Below, in pieces: positions 7,323-17,148 of a stretch of 64,000 nt of DNA. The translations under genes and the position numbers were made by a program. Under the pieces are notes generated by a model that did no database searches, was not told the origin of the DNA, and was given only the letters and a program-made list of their open reading frames with translations. Each line of letters opens with the position of its first letter. Positions within the stretch are counted from its first letter, which is position 1. The DNA lies in NCBI GenBank assembly GCA_028291515.1, contig JAQGHU010000085.1, forward strand, positions 1-64,000, written 5' to 3'. Source of the DNA: Schlesneria sp. (GTDB lineage Bacteria; Planctomycetota; Planctomycetia; Planctomycetales; Planctomycetaceae).

Positions 7323-9500
7323 ATGATGGTGGGGCAACGCAAGAACCTGTGGCTGCTTGCTGGTTTGCTGGGGTTTTACCTCATCATGGCGGCGGTTTTG
7401 CCTGCCGCGGATGATGAGGTTTACTACTGGGCATGGGCTCGGCCTCTGCAGTTCAGCTATTACGACCACCCGCCTCTCACGGCCTACATGATTCGGCTGT
7501 CGACGGACATCTTCGGCGACAGCATCTTTGGATTTAGAGTCCCCGCCTGCCTGGCGACTGCGTTTGTGCTGTTGGTGATTGCTCATCTATCCAAGCCAAA
7601 GTCGCTGCTGCCGGGGATCGTGTTGACGCCCCTGTTTACGCTGGGGGCGGTGCTGATCACGCCGGATACTCCCCTGCTCTGCTTCTGGGCCGCGTATGTC
7701 TGGTGGCTGGTGGAGGTGCATCGCCGGTTGACTCCTGTTGTGGAAGAAGGTCAGGCCGAACCGGGACCGGCTTCGCTTCCGTGGTGGATGTGGCTGGTGG
7801 GTGGCGTCCTGCTCGGATGTGGGGTGCTCGGCAAGTACACAATGGCGCTCGCGGTCCCCTCGGGCTTCGTCAGCTTCTGCCTGGTGTGGCGACTGTGGAA
7901 ACGCTGGCTGCCGGGGTACATCGCGCATGGCGTGGTGGCATTTATCGTCGCCTCGCCGATTTTGATCTTTAACATCCAGCAGAACTTTGCTCCGCTGCTG
8001 TTTCAATGGCGGCACACCATGACCCACTCTCAACCCGGCATCAAACCGTTTGGCGAGTTCGTGGGCGTACAGCTCTTGCTGTTCGGGACGCTGCCATTCT
8101 TCCTGTATCCGTGGGTGCTGTGGAGCTTCCGCTCGCTGTGCACGAATCCCCGTTTGCGAGTCTGTGCCTGCCTGTACGCGTTCCCGATGACGTTCTTCCT
8201 GTATAAGGCGACTCAAGCGCCGTTGCAGGGGAACTGGGCGCTGGTCATGTTCGTCTCATTCTGGCCTTTAGCGGCGGCGTGGTATCAAACAGTCAGTGAA
8301 TCACGCTTCTGGCGCTGGTCGACCGCTTCGGCGTTTATCATCCCCGCCGTCTGTGTGGCGTTCCTGACCGTGCACCTGCTCTACCCGATTCCGTTCATCC
8401 CGGCCGAAGGGGATCGGGTCACTCGGCAATACGCGTTGAACGAAGCGACGCATCAGATCGCGGAAACGATTCACCAGCGCGGCGAGGCTCTGCCAGTCTT
8501 CACGACGACCTATCAGATCACGGCCTGGCTGCGATTTCAGTCGCTCGACGGCCGCCAGATCGATCAGATCTCGCGACCCAGCCACTTCACCCAGCACCCC
8601 GAACATCTGGCCGACGTGACTCGCGCCTATGTCGTTGCCGACTTCCCGCTGCCTCCAGAATTCGCCCCGGGTTTTGGGGAACCTGAACTTGTCGGAAATT
8701 TTCCAGTGAAGGTCCGCGGAGAAGCCGTTCGCGACTTCAAGCTGTACCTGTATTCCAAATCGATCGCCGCGAAGAGGCCGTCGTCGGGCGTGGCGATGGT
8801 CAATCATGAAGAACTCATCGCCGGTCCGACCCCACTGACTGAAATGCAGACTTCTGAAACACCAGCAGAGGACGAATTGAAACCGGCGACCGCAGCATCT
8901 GAGATGTCGCTGCGGTTGCAGATATTGAAGATGTCGCAATCGGCTTTCGATGAACTTGGGAGCCCGGAAAATAGAGCCATCCACATTTCCGCCAGGATGT
9001 ACGACGAGAAATTGAAGGAACTGATCGAGGCTGGCAAAGCGCAGGTGGTGGCCGAACCGGCGATGTTGCTGAAGCCCAATCAGCCCGCGCGATTCCTGAG
9101 CGGCGGCGAGTTTCCCGTTCCCATTCCGGTTGACGGCGCAGAACTCGATGTGGAATGGCGGCAATTTGGTACCGAAGCCGCAGTGACCGCGACTCCTGAA
9201 GCCGAAGGGCGAATCAAGTTGAAGCTGTTCTTCGCTGTGAGTGAGCTGGACATGGAAAACGCCGTTGAGTTCAACGGGATTAATATTCCGGGGGTTACCA
9301 GGCGTCAGCTTCAATCGACGGTCACCGTCGCGCTGAACGACCCGCGAATGTGGAGTTTGGAATCCGGCGAGGACCAATGGACCTTGTTTCGATACGAACT
9401 GGTGGCGAATGGCAGTCCTGCTCTACTGAAAGAGGCGGATGCCAATGCGAATGGAGTTACTCGCGAAGAGGCTCCGCCGGTGCGCTCGGCACCTGAATAG
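7323..9500 (+). CDS. GT39/ArnT-like membrane glycosyltransferase fused to a secretin-like domain
   Basis: A 725-residue membrane protein. Residues 1-360 carry about ten hydrophobic segments and the GT39 (PMT_2) first-loop signature: acidic DDE at 30-32 and FSYYDHPP (44-51). This family transfers a sugar from a polyprenyl-phosphate carrier to an acceptor outside the membrane. Residues 360-485 form the usual soluble tail. An acidic linker (about 490-528) leads to an unexpected segment, 529-695, that reads like a secretin beta-domain: VVAEPAMLLKPNQPARFLSG, GGEFPVPIP, EWRQFGTEAAV, AVSELD and NGINIPGVTRRQLQSTVTV. These match the order seen in PilQ/CpaC/GspD proteins; the rest of a secretin is absent. 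The ATG at 7323 is chosen because the hydrophobic protein begins there; the longer frame upstream is not protein-like. GGAG lies about 10 bases upstream. Confidence 0.85.
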   Translation: MMVGQRKNLWLLAGLLGFYLIMAAVLPAADDEVYYWAWARPLQFSYYDHPPLTAYMIRLSTDIFGDSIFGFRVPACLATAFVLLVIAHLSKPKSLLPGIVLTPLFTLGAVLITPDTPLLCFWAAYVWWLVEVHRRLTPVVEEGQAEPGPASLPWWMWLVGGVLLGCGVLGKYTMALAVPSGFVSFCLVWRLWKRWLPGYIAHGVVAFIVASPILIFNIQQNFAPLLFQWRHTMTHSQPGIKPFGEFVGVQLLLFGTLPFFLYPWVLWSFRSLCTNPRLRVCACLYAFPMTFFLYKATQAPLQGNWALVMFVSFWPLAAAWYQTVSESRFWRWSTASAFIIPAVCVAFLTVHLLYPIPFIPAEGDRVTRQYALNEATHQIAETIHQRGEALPVFTTTYQITAWLRFQSLDGRQIDQISRPSHFTQHPEHLADVTRAYVVADFPLPPEFAPGFGEPELVGNFPVKVRGEAVRDFKLYLYSKSIAAKRPSSGVAMVNHEELIAGPTPLTEMQTSETPAEDELKPATAASEMSLRLQILKMSQSAFDELGSPENRAIHISARMYDEKLKELIEAGKAQVVAEPAMLLKPNQPARFLSGGEFPVPIPVDGAELDVEWRQFGTEAAVTATPEAEGRIKLKLFFAVSELDMENAVEFNGINIPGVTRRQLQSTVTVALNDPRMWSLESGEDQWTLFRYELVANGSPALLKEADANANGVTREEAPPVRSAPE

Positions 9501-9609
9501 TAAGCGAATTTCGCCTGACGGTTTTCGTGAGTTGGTCAATGAACTAGAATCGAAGCGTTGGTGATCTGAATCCCAACGTCGCTTTATTCTCATAGCATTC
9601 GACTTCATA

Positions 9610-10098
<489 letters not shown>

Positions 10099-10150
10099 GT
10101 TCCTGTCGCCAAGACCTTGGGCGGGCGTTAATCGAGTTCGTCTCTGAATC

Positions 10151-10287
10151 CGTCATTCCCGCGCAGGCGGGAATCCAGCGAGTGAAGCTGGCAGTAGCAA
10201 TTGGAGAACGACGGCTCTCGATCAATGCCAAGCGAGAGTGATCATTTGGTGCTTAAAGACTGGATTCCCGCCTGCGCGAGAATGACG
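10151..10287. repeat. inverted pair of CGTCATTCCCGCG repeats
   Basis: Copy one at 10151-10178 (CGTCATTCCCGCGCAGGCGG..) faces copy two at 10260-10287 in reverse orientation. Each copy is itself an imperfect hairpin (TTCCCGC/GCGGGAA). Further copies lie at 17149, 17219 and 50967. The family is known as a widespread dispersed repeat in many bacteria. Confidence 0.85.
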
Positions 10288-10304
10288 GTAGGAGATATCG
10301 GCAA

Positions 10305-10859
10305 TTACTTGGCGAGGGCTGCTTTGACTGCGGCTTCGACTTGTTCGTGGGTGAATTCCTTGTCTTCGCCGCTTTCGAAGGTCTTGAACAGCTTGCCGTC
10401 CTTGCCGTAGATCTTGAAGTGTGGCAAGGCTCCATCGGGGATGGCGAAGACATCGGCACCGGTGTCGGAGATCTCCAGCGAGCTGACCAGGTTCTCGAAC
10501 TGGGCATCCTGCTTGACCAGGAACTCTTTCACCTTGTCAGGAACCTGACCTTTGACGGGATCATCGAAACACAGGGAGACGACGACGACCCCCTTCTTCG
10601 CGTAGGCCTTGCTCATTTCGACCGTCTTTGGGAAGGCTTTGCGGCAGGGGACGCACCAGGTGGCCCAGCAATCAACGACAACAACATTGCCCTTGTTCGA
10701 CGCGATGATTCGGTCGTAACCGGCTTTGTCGACCACGCGGACCGAGATCGCTTTAGCTTGCCCGAGGGCGATACTGGCGGAACCAGACAACGCCAGCACG
10801 GCGGCCATCGACGTGACATTCTGCATCCATTCACGGCGTGTCTGAGTATGACCTTCCAT
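10305..10859 (-). CDS. exported TlpA-like thioredoxin-fold protein
   Basis: A 184-residue thiol-disulfide oxidoreductase acting outside the cytoplasm. The N-terminus has a twin-arginine-like signal (TRREWMQNVTSMAAVLALSG) cut near GQA. The thioredoxin domain follows, with the active site CWATWCVPCRK (catalytic WCVPC) and a cis-proline region near AIPDGALPHFKIYG. TlpA-like proteins reduce disulfides for cytochrome maturation or signalling; the partner is unknown here. The start has AGAGGA at suitable spacing. The 398 bases upstream (10860-11257) hold no other gene. Confidence 0.88.
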   Translation of the reverse strand: MEGHTQTRREWMQNVTSMAAVLALSGSASIALGQAKAISVRVVDKAGYDRIIASNKGNVVVVDCWATWCVPCRKAFPKTVEMSKAYAKKGVVVVSLCFDDPVKGQVPDKVKEFLVKQDAQFENLVSSLEISDTGADVFAIPDGALPHFKIYGKDGKLFKTFESGEDKEFTHEQVEAAVKAALAK

Positions 10860-11257
10860 GATGATCCTCTTGGTTTGAAGTCTGGTCCTCTTGCGATGAC
10901 CAGCAGTCTACTCGACGACAAGTTTGGACGGAATGCCCGGTTGGAAGGGAATAGCGGGTGGGGAATAAGGAATAGCTGAAGAATGCGATCTTCCTGCGTC
11001 CTATGCCCTGTCTCGCGGTTTCGGAAATCCGTCTGAGGATCTGCCGCTACGTGACTTCATGCGGATGTCACACCTTAATTTGTAAGTGGCGACTGTCAAT
11101 ACTGTTGCAATCGCTACTTCGGGAAGACTCCTCTTGGACGGCAAAGTTTCCGGCATAACTTGGTTGACGATCCGGTCAGCCAATTGCTATCAATTAACAA
11201 TTGCCGATGCGAGATTGGTGGTTCTCCGGAACCGTCCTCCCCCGCAGGATCCCGCCG
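10860..11257. other. divergent intergenic region
   Basis: About 400 bases between the minus-strand thioredoxin gene and the plus-strand DUF1549 gene. It must hold both promoters, but I see no distinctive promoter or operator. No gene is supported. Confidence 0.5.
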
Positions 11258-14110
11258 ATGACATCCCGCCTGAAAAACTCCTTCCTGTTCTTGGCCTTGG
11301 TTAGCCTGCTCGCTGCTGGTGCGCCCGCGTCGGCCCAGGAGACACTGCATCAGCGAATCGATCAATTGATCGAATCCAACCTGATCGGTCCGGCGGCCGC
11401 CATTGCCAACGATGCCGAATTTGCGCGACGAGCCTTTCTCGATTTGACAGGGGCAATCCCCTCGTCGGCAGAAGCTCGGGCGTTTCTCGATGACGCCGCG
11501 CCGAACAAGCGTGAACTGTTGATCGATCGGCTGCTGGCCAGCCCGCGCTATGCGGTTCATCTGGCGACTGTGTTAGATGTCATGTTCATGGAACGCCGTC
11601 CCGACAAGCATGTTCCCGCACCCGAATGGCTGAAGTACCTGCAGGGATCGGTCGAGCAGAACAAGCCGTACGATCAGTTGGCTCGTGAGATCCTCGGTGC
11701 CGACGGGACCGATCCGGCGGTGCGACCAGCGGCGAAGTTCTTTCTGGATCGCGATGCCGAGCCTCATTCATCGGCACGTGATGTGGGACGGATCTTCTTC
11801 GGAATGGATCTGCAGTGTGCTCAGTGTCACGATCATCCGCTAGTCGATCATTATCTGCAATCGGACTATTACGGGCTGTACGCGTTCGTGAATCGGACAA
11901 ACGTCTTCACCGATGCCGCTCAGAAGAAGTCGTTCCTCGCCGAGAAGTCGGATGGTGATGCGAGCTACAAGTCGGTCTTCACCGGTGATGCAGCGGACAC
12001 GCGGCCTCAGTTGCCGGGTGAAGATGAAATCGAAGAGCCTCGGCATCGCCAGGGTGAAGACTATGTCACAGCTCCCGCTGCGACGGTAAGAGCCGTTCCG
12101 AAGTACAGCCGACGAGCGAAGCTGGCCGAGTTGGCGACGAATGGAACAAATCGGCAATTCAATGTGAACATTGCGAATCGATTGTGGGCGCAGGTGATGG
12201 GACGCGGCTTGGTCCATCCTGTTGACTTGCATCATCCCCTCAACACGCCGTCGCACCCTGCGGTGCTTGATCTGATCACGAATGAGTTCGTGGCCCAGAA
12301 GTACAATGTGAAGTGGCTGCTGCGGGAACTCGTGCTGACGCGAGCTTATCAACGGTCGATTGATCCCGCGGTCGAGATGAGCGGTCAGTTAGCTGCCGCG
12401 TCGCAACAAGTTCCTGCGGTCGACGCGGAATACAATCGCTTGAAGGGGGTGGCCGAAGCCTCTCGCCAGACAGCGAACACCATACGAGATGAAATGAAGA
12501 CGGCTCGCGCGGCATTGGAGCCGACCGAAGCAGCTTGGAAAAAGGTTGAAGTCGCGGTGACGGAAGCGAAGAAGCCTGTTGATGTGGCCGTCACGGCGGT
12601 TGCGAAGGCTCAGGGAGAAGCGGTCGCCAAGCAGGCCGTTCTGAATGTGGTCACGGAAGCCTCGACGAAAGTGGCCGAGGCCGCGAAGCTGTTGCCGAAT
12701 GATAAAGATGTTGTGGCCTCTGCTGCCACATTCACCGCCAAGCAACAGCAAGTAACCGGGGAACTGGCCGCGATTCAGAAGGTTGTGACCGATCAGACGG
12801 CGGCTCAAGCTACCGCACAGGCGAAGCTGGTCGAAGCGTATGCTCCTGCTGATGCGGCGTATGCAGCGATGGTGGAAGCTCGCAAGCCGGTCGATGCCGC
12901 CAAAGCAAAGGTGCTGGTCGTCTGGAACCAGCATAAAGCTGACTCGTTGGCTGCGGCGGTTCAGAAGAAGCGATTGGATGGCCTGCAGGGACATGTGGCC
13001 TTTGCAACAGTTGTCGCGAGTGTCGGTCCTGCTCAAGCCGCGATTGAACCTGCGAAGGCGGAACTCACCGCCGCCATTCAGTCCGTGGAGCAACAGCAGG
13101 CCGAATTGACTAAGCAGACGGCGGCTGTCGCAGAAATCGAGAAAACGATGACTGAGGCGACGAAGTCATTGGACGACGCCAAGTCGCAATTTGCGGCGAA
13201 GCAGGTGATCGCGCAATCGGTGAGCGAAGCACTGGCGAAGTCGGAAGCCGCACTGCAAAAATTACCCGGCGATGCCGAATTGACGGTGATCGTTCAAAAA
13301 CTGAAAGAGCGACAAGATCCGCTGGTGAAAGAGGCGACGACGTTTGAACAGGCGGTTACTGTCCGCGACGCGGCTGCGAAAGAAGTCGCGACGCAGATGG
13401 CCGCGATGAAGCAAACCCTGACGACGACGACCGCTGAAATGGCGGCTCGGCAAATGGTCGTGACCGCGAAGACCAATACCGTGAACCTGGCGACGGCGGC
13501 TGCTCAGGCGGCGCAGGGTGCCATTGAAACAGGAAAAGCGTCATTGGTCGACTCGTGGACTTCGGGATCGGGTGTGCGACCGCTGAAGCATCTGACTCCC
13601 GAACAACTCGGTTGGGCCGTGATGCAGGCGACGGGCGTCATCGAACCACAGCGTGCTGGCGTTGATGCCGAAATCGAAAAGACGAATCCGAAAGCGAATG
13701 TGGCGAACGATGCCGCGAAAACACGTAGTCGAGATTTCGAAGTCGAGGCGCTGTTGCACGAGAAGAATCGCGGCAACCTGAATGTGTTTGTTTCGATGTA
13801 CGGCCAGTCGGCAGGGCAACCGCAAGACGATTTCTTCGCGACGCCGGATCAGGCATTGTTTGTGGCTAATGGCGGCTCGGTCATCGGCTGGGCTTCAGGC
13901 GGCCAATTGGCTCAGCGACTGAATCCGATGGAAGATCCGAAGGGACTGACGGAAGAACTCTATCTCAGCCTGCTGACTCGTCGGCCGACTGAAGCAGAGA
14001 TTAACGACACCACTCGCCTGCTGGCAGCACGTCCGACAGAAAAAGGAATCGTCGTTCGCGATATGATCTGGGCGCTCGTGACGTCAGCGGAATTTCGGTT
14101 TAACCATTGA
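11258..14110 (+). CDS. DUF1549/DUF1553 secreted protein with long coiled-coil insertion
   Basis: A 950-residue protein of the planctomycete PSCyt2/PSD1 type. The start is the ATG at 11258, with AGGA upstream and a signal peptide directly after it (LKNSFLFLALVSLLAAGAPA). The DUF1549 part (about 30-250) includes RRAFLDLTGAIPS and a CAQCH motif (187-191) of the kind that can bind heme c. DUF1553 begins at about 290 (NRQFNVNIANRLWAQVMGRG) and is interrupted at about 380-760 by an Ala/Lys/Glu/Gln-rich stretch predicted to be coiled coil. It resumes at GVRPLKHLTPEQLGWAVMQA and ends with the hallmark LYLSLLTRRPTEAE and FRFNH. In this phylum the family is usually paired with DUF1501, as here (93 bases downstream). 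Function is unproven. Confidence 0.92.
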   Translation: MTSRLKNSFLFLALVSLLAAGAPASAQETLHQRIDQLIESNLIGPAAAIANDAEFARRAFLDLTGAIPSSAEARAFLDDAAPNKRELLIDRLLASPRYAVHLATVLDVMFMERRPDKHVPAPEWLKYLQGSVEQNKPYDQLAREILGADGTDPAVRPAAKFFLDRDAEPHSSARDVGRIFFGMDLQCAQCHDHPLVDHYLQSDYYGLYAFVNRTNVFTDAAQKKSFLAEKSDGDASYKSVFTGDAADTRPQLPGEDEIEEPRHRQGEDYVTAPAATVRAVPKYSRRAKLAELATNGTNRQFNVNIANRLWAQVMGRGLVHPVDLHHPLNTPSHPAVLDLITNEFVAQKYNVKWLLRELVLTRAYQRSIDPAVEMSGQLAAASQQVPAVDAEYNRLKGVAEASRQTANTIRDEMKTARAALEPTEAAWKKVEVAVTEAKKPVDVAVTAVAKAQGEAVAKQAVLNVVTEASTKVAEAAKLLPNDKDVVASAATFTAKQQQVTGELAAIQKVVTDQTAAQATAQAKLVEAYAPADAAYAAMVEARKPVDAAKAKVLVVWNQHKADSLAAAVQKKRLDGLQGHVAFATVVASVGPAQAAIEPAKAELTAAIQSVEQQQAELTKQTAAVAEIEKTMTEATKSLDDAKSQFAAKQVIAQSVSEALAKSEAALQKLPGDAELTVIVQKLKERQDPLVKEATTFEQAVTVRDAAAKEVATQMAAMKQTLTTTTAEMAARQMVVTAKTNTVNLATAAAQAAQGAIETGKASLVDSWTSGSGVRPLKHLTPEQLGWAVMQATGVIEPQRAGVDAEIEKTNPKANVANDAAKTRSRDFEVEALLHEKNRGNLNVFVSMYGQSAGQPQDDFFATPDQALFVANGGSVIGWASGGQLAQRLNPMEDPKGLTEELYLSLLTRRPTEAEINDTTRLLAARPTEKGIVVRDMIWALVTSAEFRFNH

Positions 14111-14202
14111 ACGAGATTTGATCGACGAATGAGGATGTTCGTCGAGGATCGACAACCGATTTTCGGCGGTCGAGTGATTTGATCAGAAACGGAGCAGATG
14201 CC

Positions 14203-15483
14203 ATGCGATGTGACTATGCGTGCGGTTCGAACGAACACCGGATGGCTCGACGACAGTTTCTGGGAACGCTGGCAGCGGGTGGCTCGATGATGGGCCTGTC
14301 GGCCTTGGCGCAGCCCGCCGCAACGGCCGAACTGGCTCAACAGCAGAAGCGAGTGCTGGTCTTCAACATGGCGGGTGGCCTCAGCCAATTGGAGAGTTGG
14401 GACCCCAAACCGGGCACGCCCACAGGCGGGCCATTTCGCGCTATTTCGACTTCGGTGCCGGGGACACAGATTTGCGAACTGCTTCCGGAAACCGCGAAGC
14501 AGATGCATCGGTTGGCCATCGTTCGTAGCGTGAACACCAAAGAGGGTGACCACGGCAAGGGGGCCTATATGATGTTCACCGGTCGCAAGCAGACCCCGGC
14601 TGCGGACTATCCGCGCATTGGTGCGGTGGCGGCGAAGGCGCTGGCACCAGACGCAGGGGGGTTGCCCGGCCATATTCAGATCACGGCCAGTGGGGGCGGT
14701 CGCGCCAATGACGCCGCATATCTGGGTCCGAAGTACGCTGGTCTGCTGATGGGCAACGGCCAACCGCCGCAACATACGACACGGCCGGATGGGATCAGCG
14801 AAGTCTCCGATGTGGAACGCAACGCGATGCGTCGCGCGGTCAATGATCGGTTTCTCTCGCGCCGCCGCACGGCCATGACGGACGCCTACACTTATAGCTA
14901 CGAGCAGGCTCAGCAGTTGATGGCTCGTCGCGAGATCTTCGATGTGACGAAAGAGTCTGATCAGGATCAGGCTCGCTATGGCAAGCATGACCTGGGGCGG
15001 CACTGCCTGCTGGCTCGTCGCTTGTTGGAAAAAGGGATCACCTACGTTCAGGTCAGTCATTCCAACTACGACTCACACAACGAGAACTTCAACTTCCATC
15101 TCGAGCAACTGGGCGAATTCGATCATCCGTTCGCGACGATCGTCGGGGATCTGGCCGATCGCGGCATGCTGGAGAGCACGCTGATCGTGGTGTTGTCTGA
15201 ATTCGGCCGGACTCCGAACATCAATCACCTGTTTGGTCGCGATCACTGGGGCAATGCGTGGTCTGTCCTGATGGGAGGGGCTAGAGTTCACCCCGGTGCC
15301 GTGATTGGCAAGACGAACGAGAATGGGACCGCCGTGGTTGACCGCGAAGTCGATCATGGCCATTTGTTCCATACGTATCTGCAGGCCGTGGGGGTCGATT
15401 CGACGAAGTCATTTGATATCGACGGCCGTCCGATTCCGATTGCTGATCCTGCGTATAGCGCGATCAAGGAATTACTGGTCTGA
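14203..15483 (+). CDS. DUF1501 family protein, Tat-exported
   Basis: A 426-residue protein of the sulfatase-like alkaline phosphatase fold family DUF1501, exported folded. The ATG at 14203 has GGAG upstream. A twin-arginine signal follows (MARRQFLGTLAAGGSMMGLS). Family motifs visible are KRVLVFNMAGGLSQLESWDP, HGKGAYMMFTGR, YVQVSHSNYDSHNENF, LIVVLSEFGRTPNIN and DHWGNAWSVLMGG. It forms a likely operon with the DUF1549/DUF1553 gene. The substrate is unknown; the pair is often found beside polysaccharide-related genes in planctomycetes. Confidence 0.93.
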   Translation: MRCDYACGSNEHRMARRQFLGTLAAGGSMMGLSALAQPAATAELAQQQKRVLVFNMAGGLSQLESWDPKPGTPTGGPFRAISTSVPGTQICELLPETAKQMHRLAIVRSVNTKEGDHGKGAYMMFTGRKQTPAADYPRIGAVAAKALAPDAGGLPGHIQITASGGGRANDAAYLGPKYAGLLMGNGQPPQHTTRPDGISEVSDVERNAMRRAVNDRFLSRRRTAMTDAYTYSYEQAQQLMARREIFDVTKESDQDQARYGKHDLGRHCLLARRLLEKGITYVQVSHSNYDSHNENFNFHLEQLGEFDHPFATIVGDLADRGMLESTLIVVLSEFGRTPNINHLFGRDHWGNAWSVLMGGARVHPGAVIGKTNENGTAVVDREVDHGHLFHTYLQAVGVDSTKSFDIDGRPIPIADPAYSAIKELLV

Positions 15484-15507
15484 CCTGCTGGCCACCGATT
15501 CTTGTAG

Positions 15508-15528
15508 CCAAGGTCGCCAAGACCTTGG
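15508..15528. repeat. CCAAGGTC hairpin in an otherwise empty 400-base gap
   Basis: CCAAGGTC (15508-15515) pairs with GACCTTGG (15521-15528). The GTCGCCAAGACCTTGGGC half also occurs at about 10107-10124. It sits soon after the DUF1501 stop and could act in termination, but lacks a T-run. The rest of 15484-15883 holds no supported gene. Confidence 0.55.
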
Positions 15529-15883
15529 GCAAGCGTCGTGCGATATTGTTGGCGCATCGACTTCGCCCAATCGCTTGGCGAGATTGGTTACGTTGGAACG
15601 AGGTATCGCAGTTCGATGACTTGGCGATTTCTAGCCATTTGGATCACCGCTCCATTCTCTATTTTCTCGTTTTGGCGATCTGGCGAGATTCGTCGGCCAT
15701 TTTTCGTTGAAGGCTGATCGAGAAGCCGGATTCTTTCTTCGCGTTATTTCAGATTCTGGCGGTCCCATTTGCCCGGCGGTGATAGCCAAATCTGGCTGGT
15801 TTTGTGTATCTTTCAGCCGCGGGTTTCGTGAAGCGCTCGTCCGGCTGTTGCAGCCGATTCCCTCCAGCGAAGGTTCTTACGTG

Positions 15884-17086
15884 ATGAAGTGTTTTCGATT
15901 AACGTTGGCTGTACTACTGACTCTTTCTTTGGGATTTACACCGCTGATGTCGCATGCCGCTGATAAAGCTGAACCGGGCGTTCAGGACAAGGACGCTCCG
16001 AAGGAATTCACGACCACGAAGAGCGGTCTGAAATACCGAATTCTGCGCAAGTCCAACAAAGAGAAGCCCAAAGAATCCAGCACGGTCAAGGTCCACTACA
16101 AGGGGACACTCGACAACGGTAAGGTCTTCGATAGCTCGTACGAGCGTGGCGAAGCGATCGAGTTTCCGCTGAACGGTGTGATCGCCGGTTGGACGGAAGG
16201 GATGCAACTGGTTGGCGAAGGGGGCATGATCGAACTGGAGATCCCCTATCAACTGGGCTATGGCGAACGGGGGACTCAGGGAATTCCCGGCAAGTCGACG
16301 CTGCACTTCATCGTCGAATTGCTCGAAGTTCAGAAGCCGCTGGAACCGGGACCAAATGACGCCGATGCCCCGAAGGAATTCAGTGAGACCAAGAGCGGCC
16401 TGAAATATCGTGTGTTGCGCAAGGGCAAAGGCCCCAAGCCAGGACCGACCACGACCGTGGAAGTACATTACAAGGGCTGGCTGGATAGCGGCGAAACCTT
16501 TGACAGTTCCTACGATCGTCGCGAGCCGATCAAGTTCCCGCTGAACCGCGTCGTCAAAGGCTGGACGGAAGGGATGCAGTTGGTTGGTGAAGGTGGCAAG
16601 ATCGAGCTGGAGATTCCTTACGAATTGGGATACGGCGAAGCGGGCCGACCTCCGAAGATTCCTCAAAAGGCGACGCTGCACTTTATCGTCGAGTTGCTCG
16701 AAGTTCAGGTTCCTGCGGAACCTGGTGCTGTCGATAAGGATGCGCCTGAGAAGTTCACCACAACCAAGAGCGGCTTGAAGTATCGCATTCGTCGCAAGAC
16801 GGAAGGTGCCAAACCGGTCGGGGACAACGTCGTCAAAGTCCATTACAAGGGTTGGCTGGATGGCGGCAAGGTCTTCGATAGCTCGTACGATCGCGGCGAG
16901 CCGATCGAGTTTCCACTCGGGGGCGTGATCAAGGGCTGGACGGAAGGGATGCAGTTGGTTGGCAAGGGTGGGATGATCGAACTGGAGATTCCCTACGATC
17001 TGGCCTACGGCGAAGAAGGCCGTCCCCCCGTGATCCCTGCCAAGGCGACGCTGCACTTCATCGTTGAGTTGCTCGACGTAAAGTAG
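15884..17086 (+). CDS. three-domain FKBP-type peptidyl-prolyl isomerase
   Basis: A 400-residue exported foldase. A signal peptide (MKCFRLTLAVLLTLSLGF to SHA) is followed by three tandem FKBP domains at about 38-150, 161-275 and 283-400. Each has VHYKGxLDxGxxFDSSY, GWTEGMQLVGxGGxIELEIP, an LGYGE/LAYGE block and ATLHFIVELL. The domains are highly alike, indicating internal triplication, and each opens with DAPxxFxxTKSGLKYRxxRK. Start: ATG at 15884 (GTG at 15881 is possible) with GAAGG upstream. An intrinsic terminator follows closely, so the gene is probably monocistronic. It likely helps protein folding in the periplasmic space. Confidence 0.94.
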   Translation: MKCFRLTLAVLLTLSLGFTPLMSHAADKAEPGVQDKDAPKEFTTTKSGLKYRILRKSNKEKPKESSTVKVHYKGTLDNGKVFDSSYERGEAIEFPLNGVIAGWTEGMQLVGEGGMIELEIPYQLGYGERGTQGIPGKSTLHFIVELLEVQKPLEPGPNDADAPKEFSETKSGLKYRVLRKGKGPKPGPTTTVEVHYKGWLDSGETFDSSYDRREPIKFPLNRVVKGWTEGMQLVGEGGKIELEIPYELGYGEAGRPPKIPQKATLHFIVELLEVQVPAEPGAVDKDAPEKFTTTKSGLKYRIRRKTEGAKPVGDNVVKVHYKGWLDGGKVFDSSYDRGEPIEFPLGGVIKGWTEGMQLVGKGGMIELEIPYDLAYGEEGRPPVIPAKATLHFIVELLDVK

Positions 17087-17111
17087 GTGACTTGTTCGAT
17101 CTGAATGAATG

Positions 17112-17142
17112 AACCACAGCCAGTGATGGCTGTGGTTTTTTT
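17112..17142 (+). terminator. intrinsic terminator of the FKBP gene
   Basis: Stem AACCACAGCC (17112-17121) and GGCTGTGGTT (17128-17137) with a 6-base loop, then a T-run. It lies 25 bases after the stop codon. Confidence 0.93.
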
Positions 17143-17148
17143 GTGGAT

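Noticed and set aside
8301-9377. 358-codon minus-strand frame opposite the secretin-like part of the GT39 gene
   Set aside because: The plus-strand protein shows ordered family motifs through this region; the minus frame has no recognisable domain.
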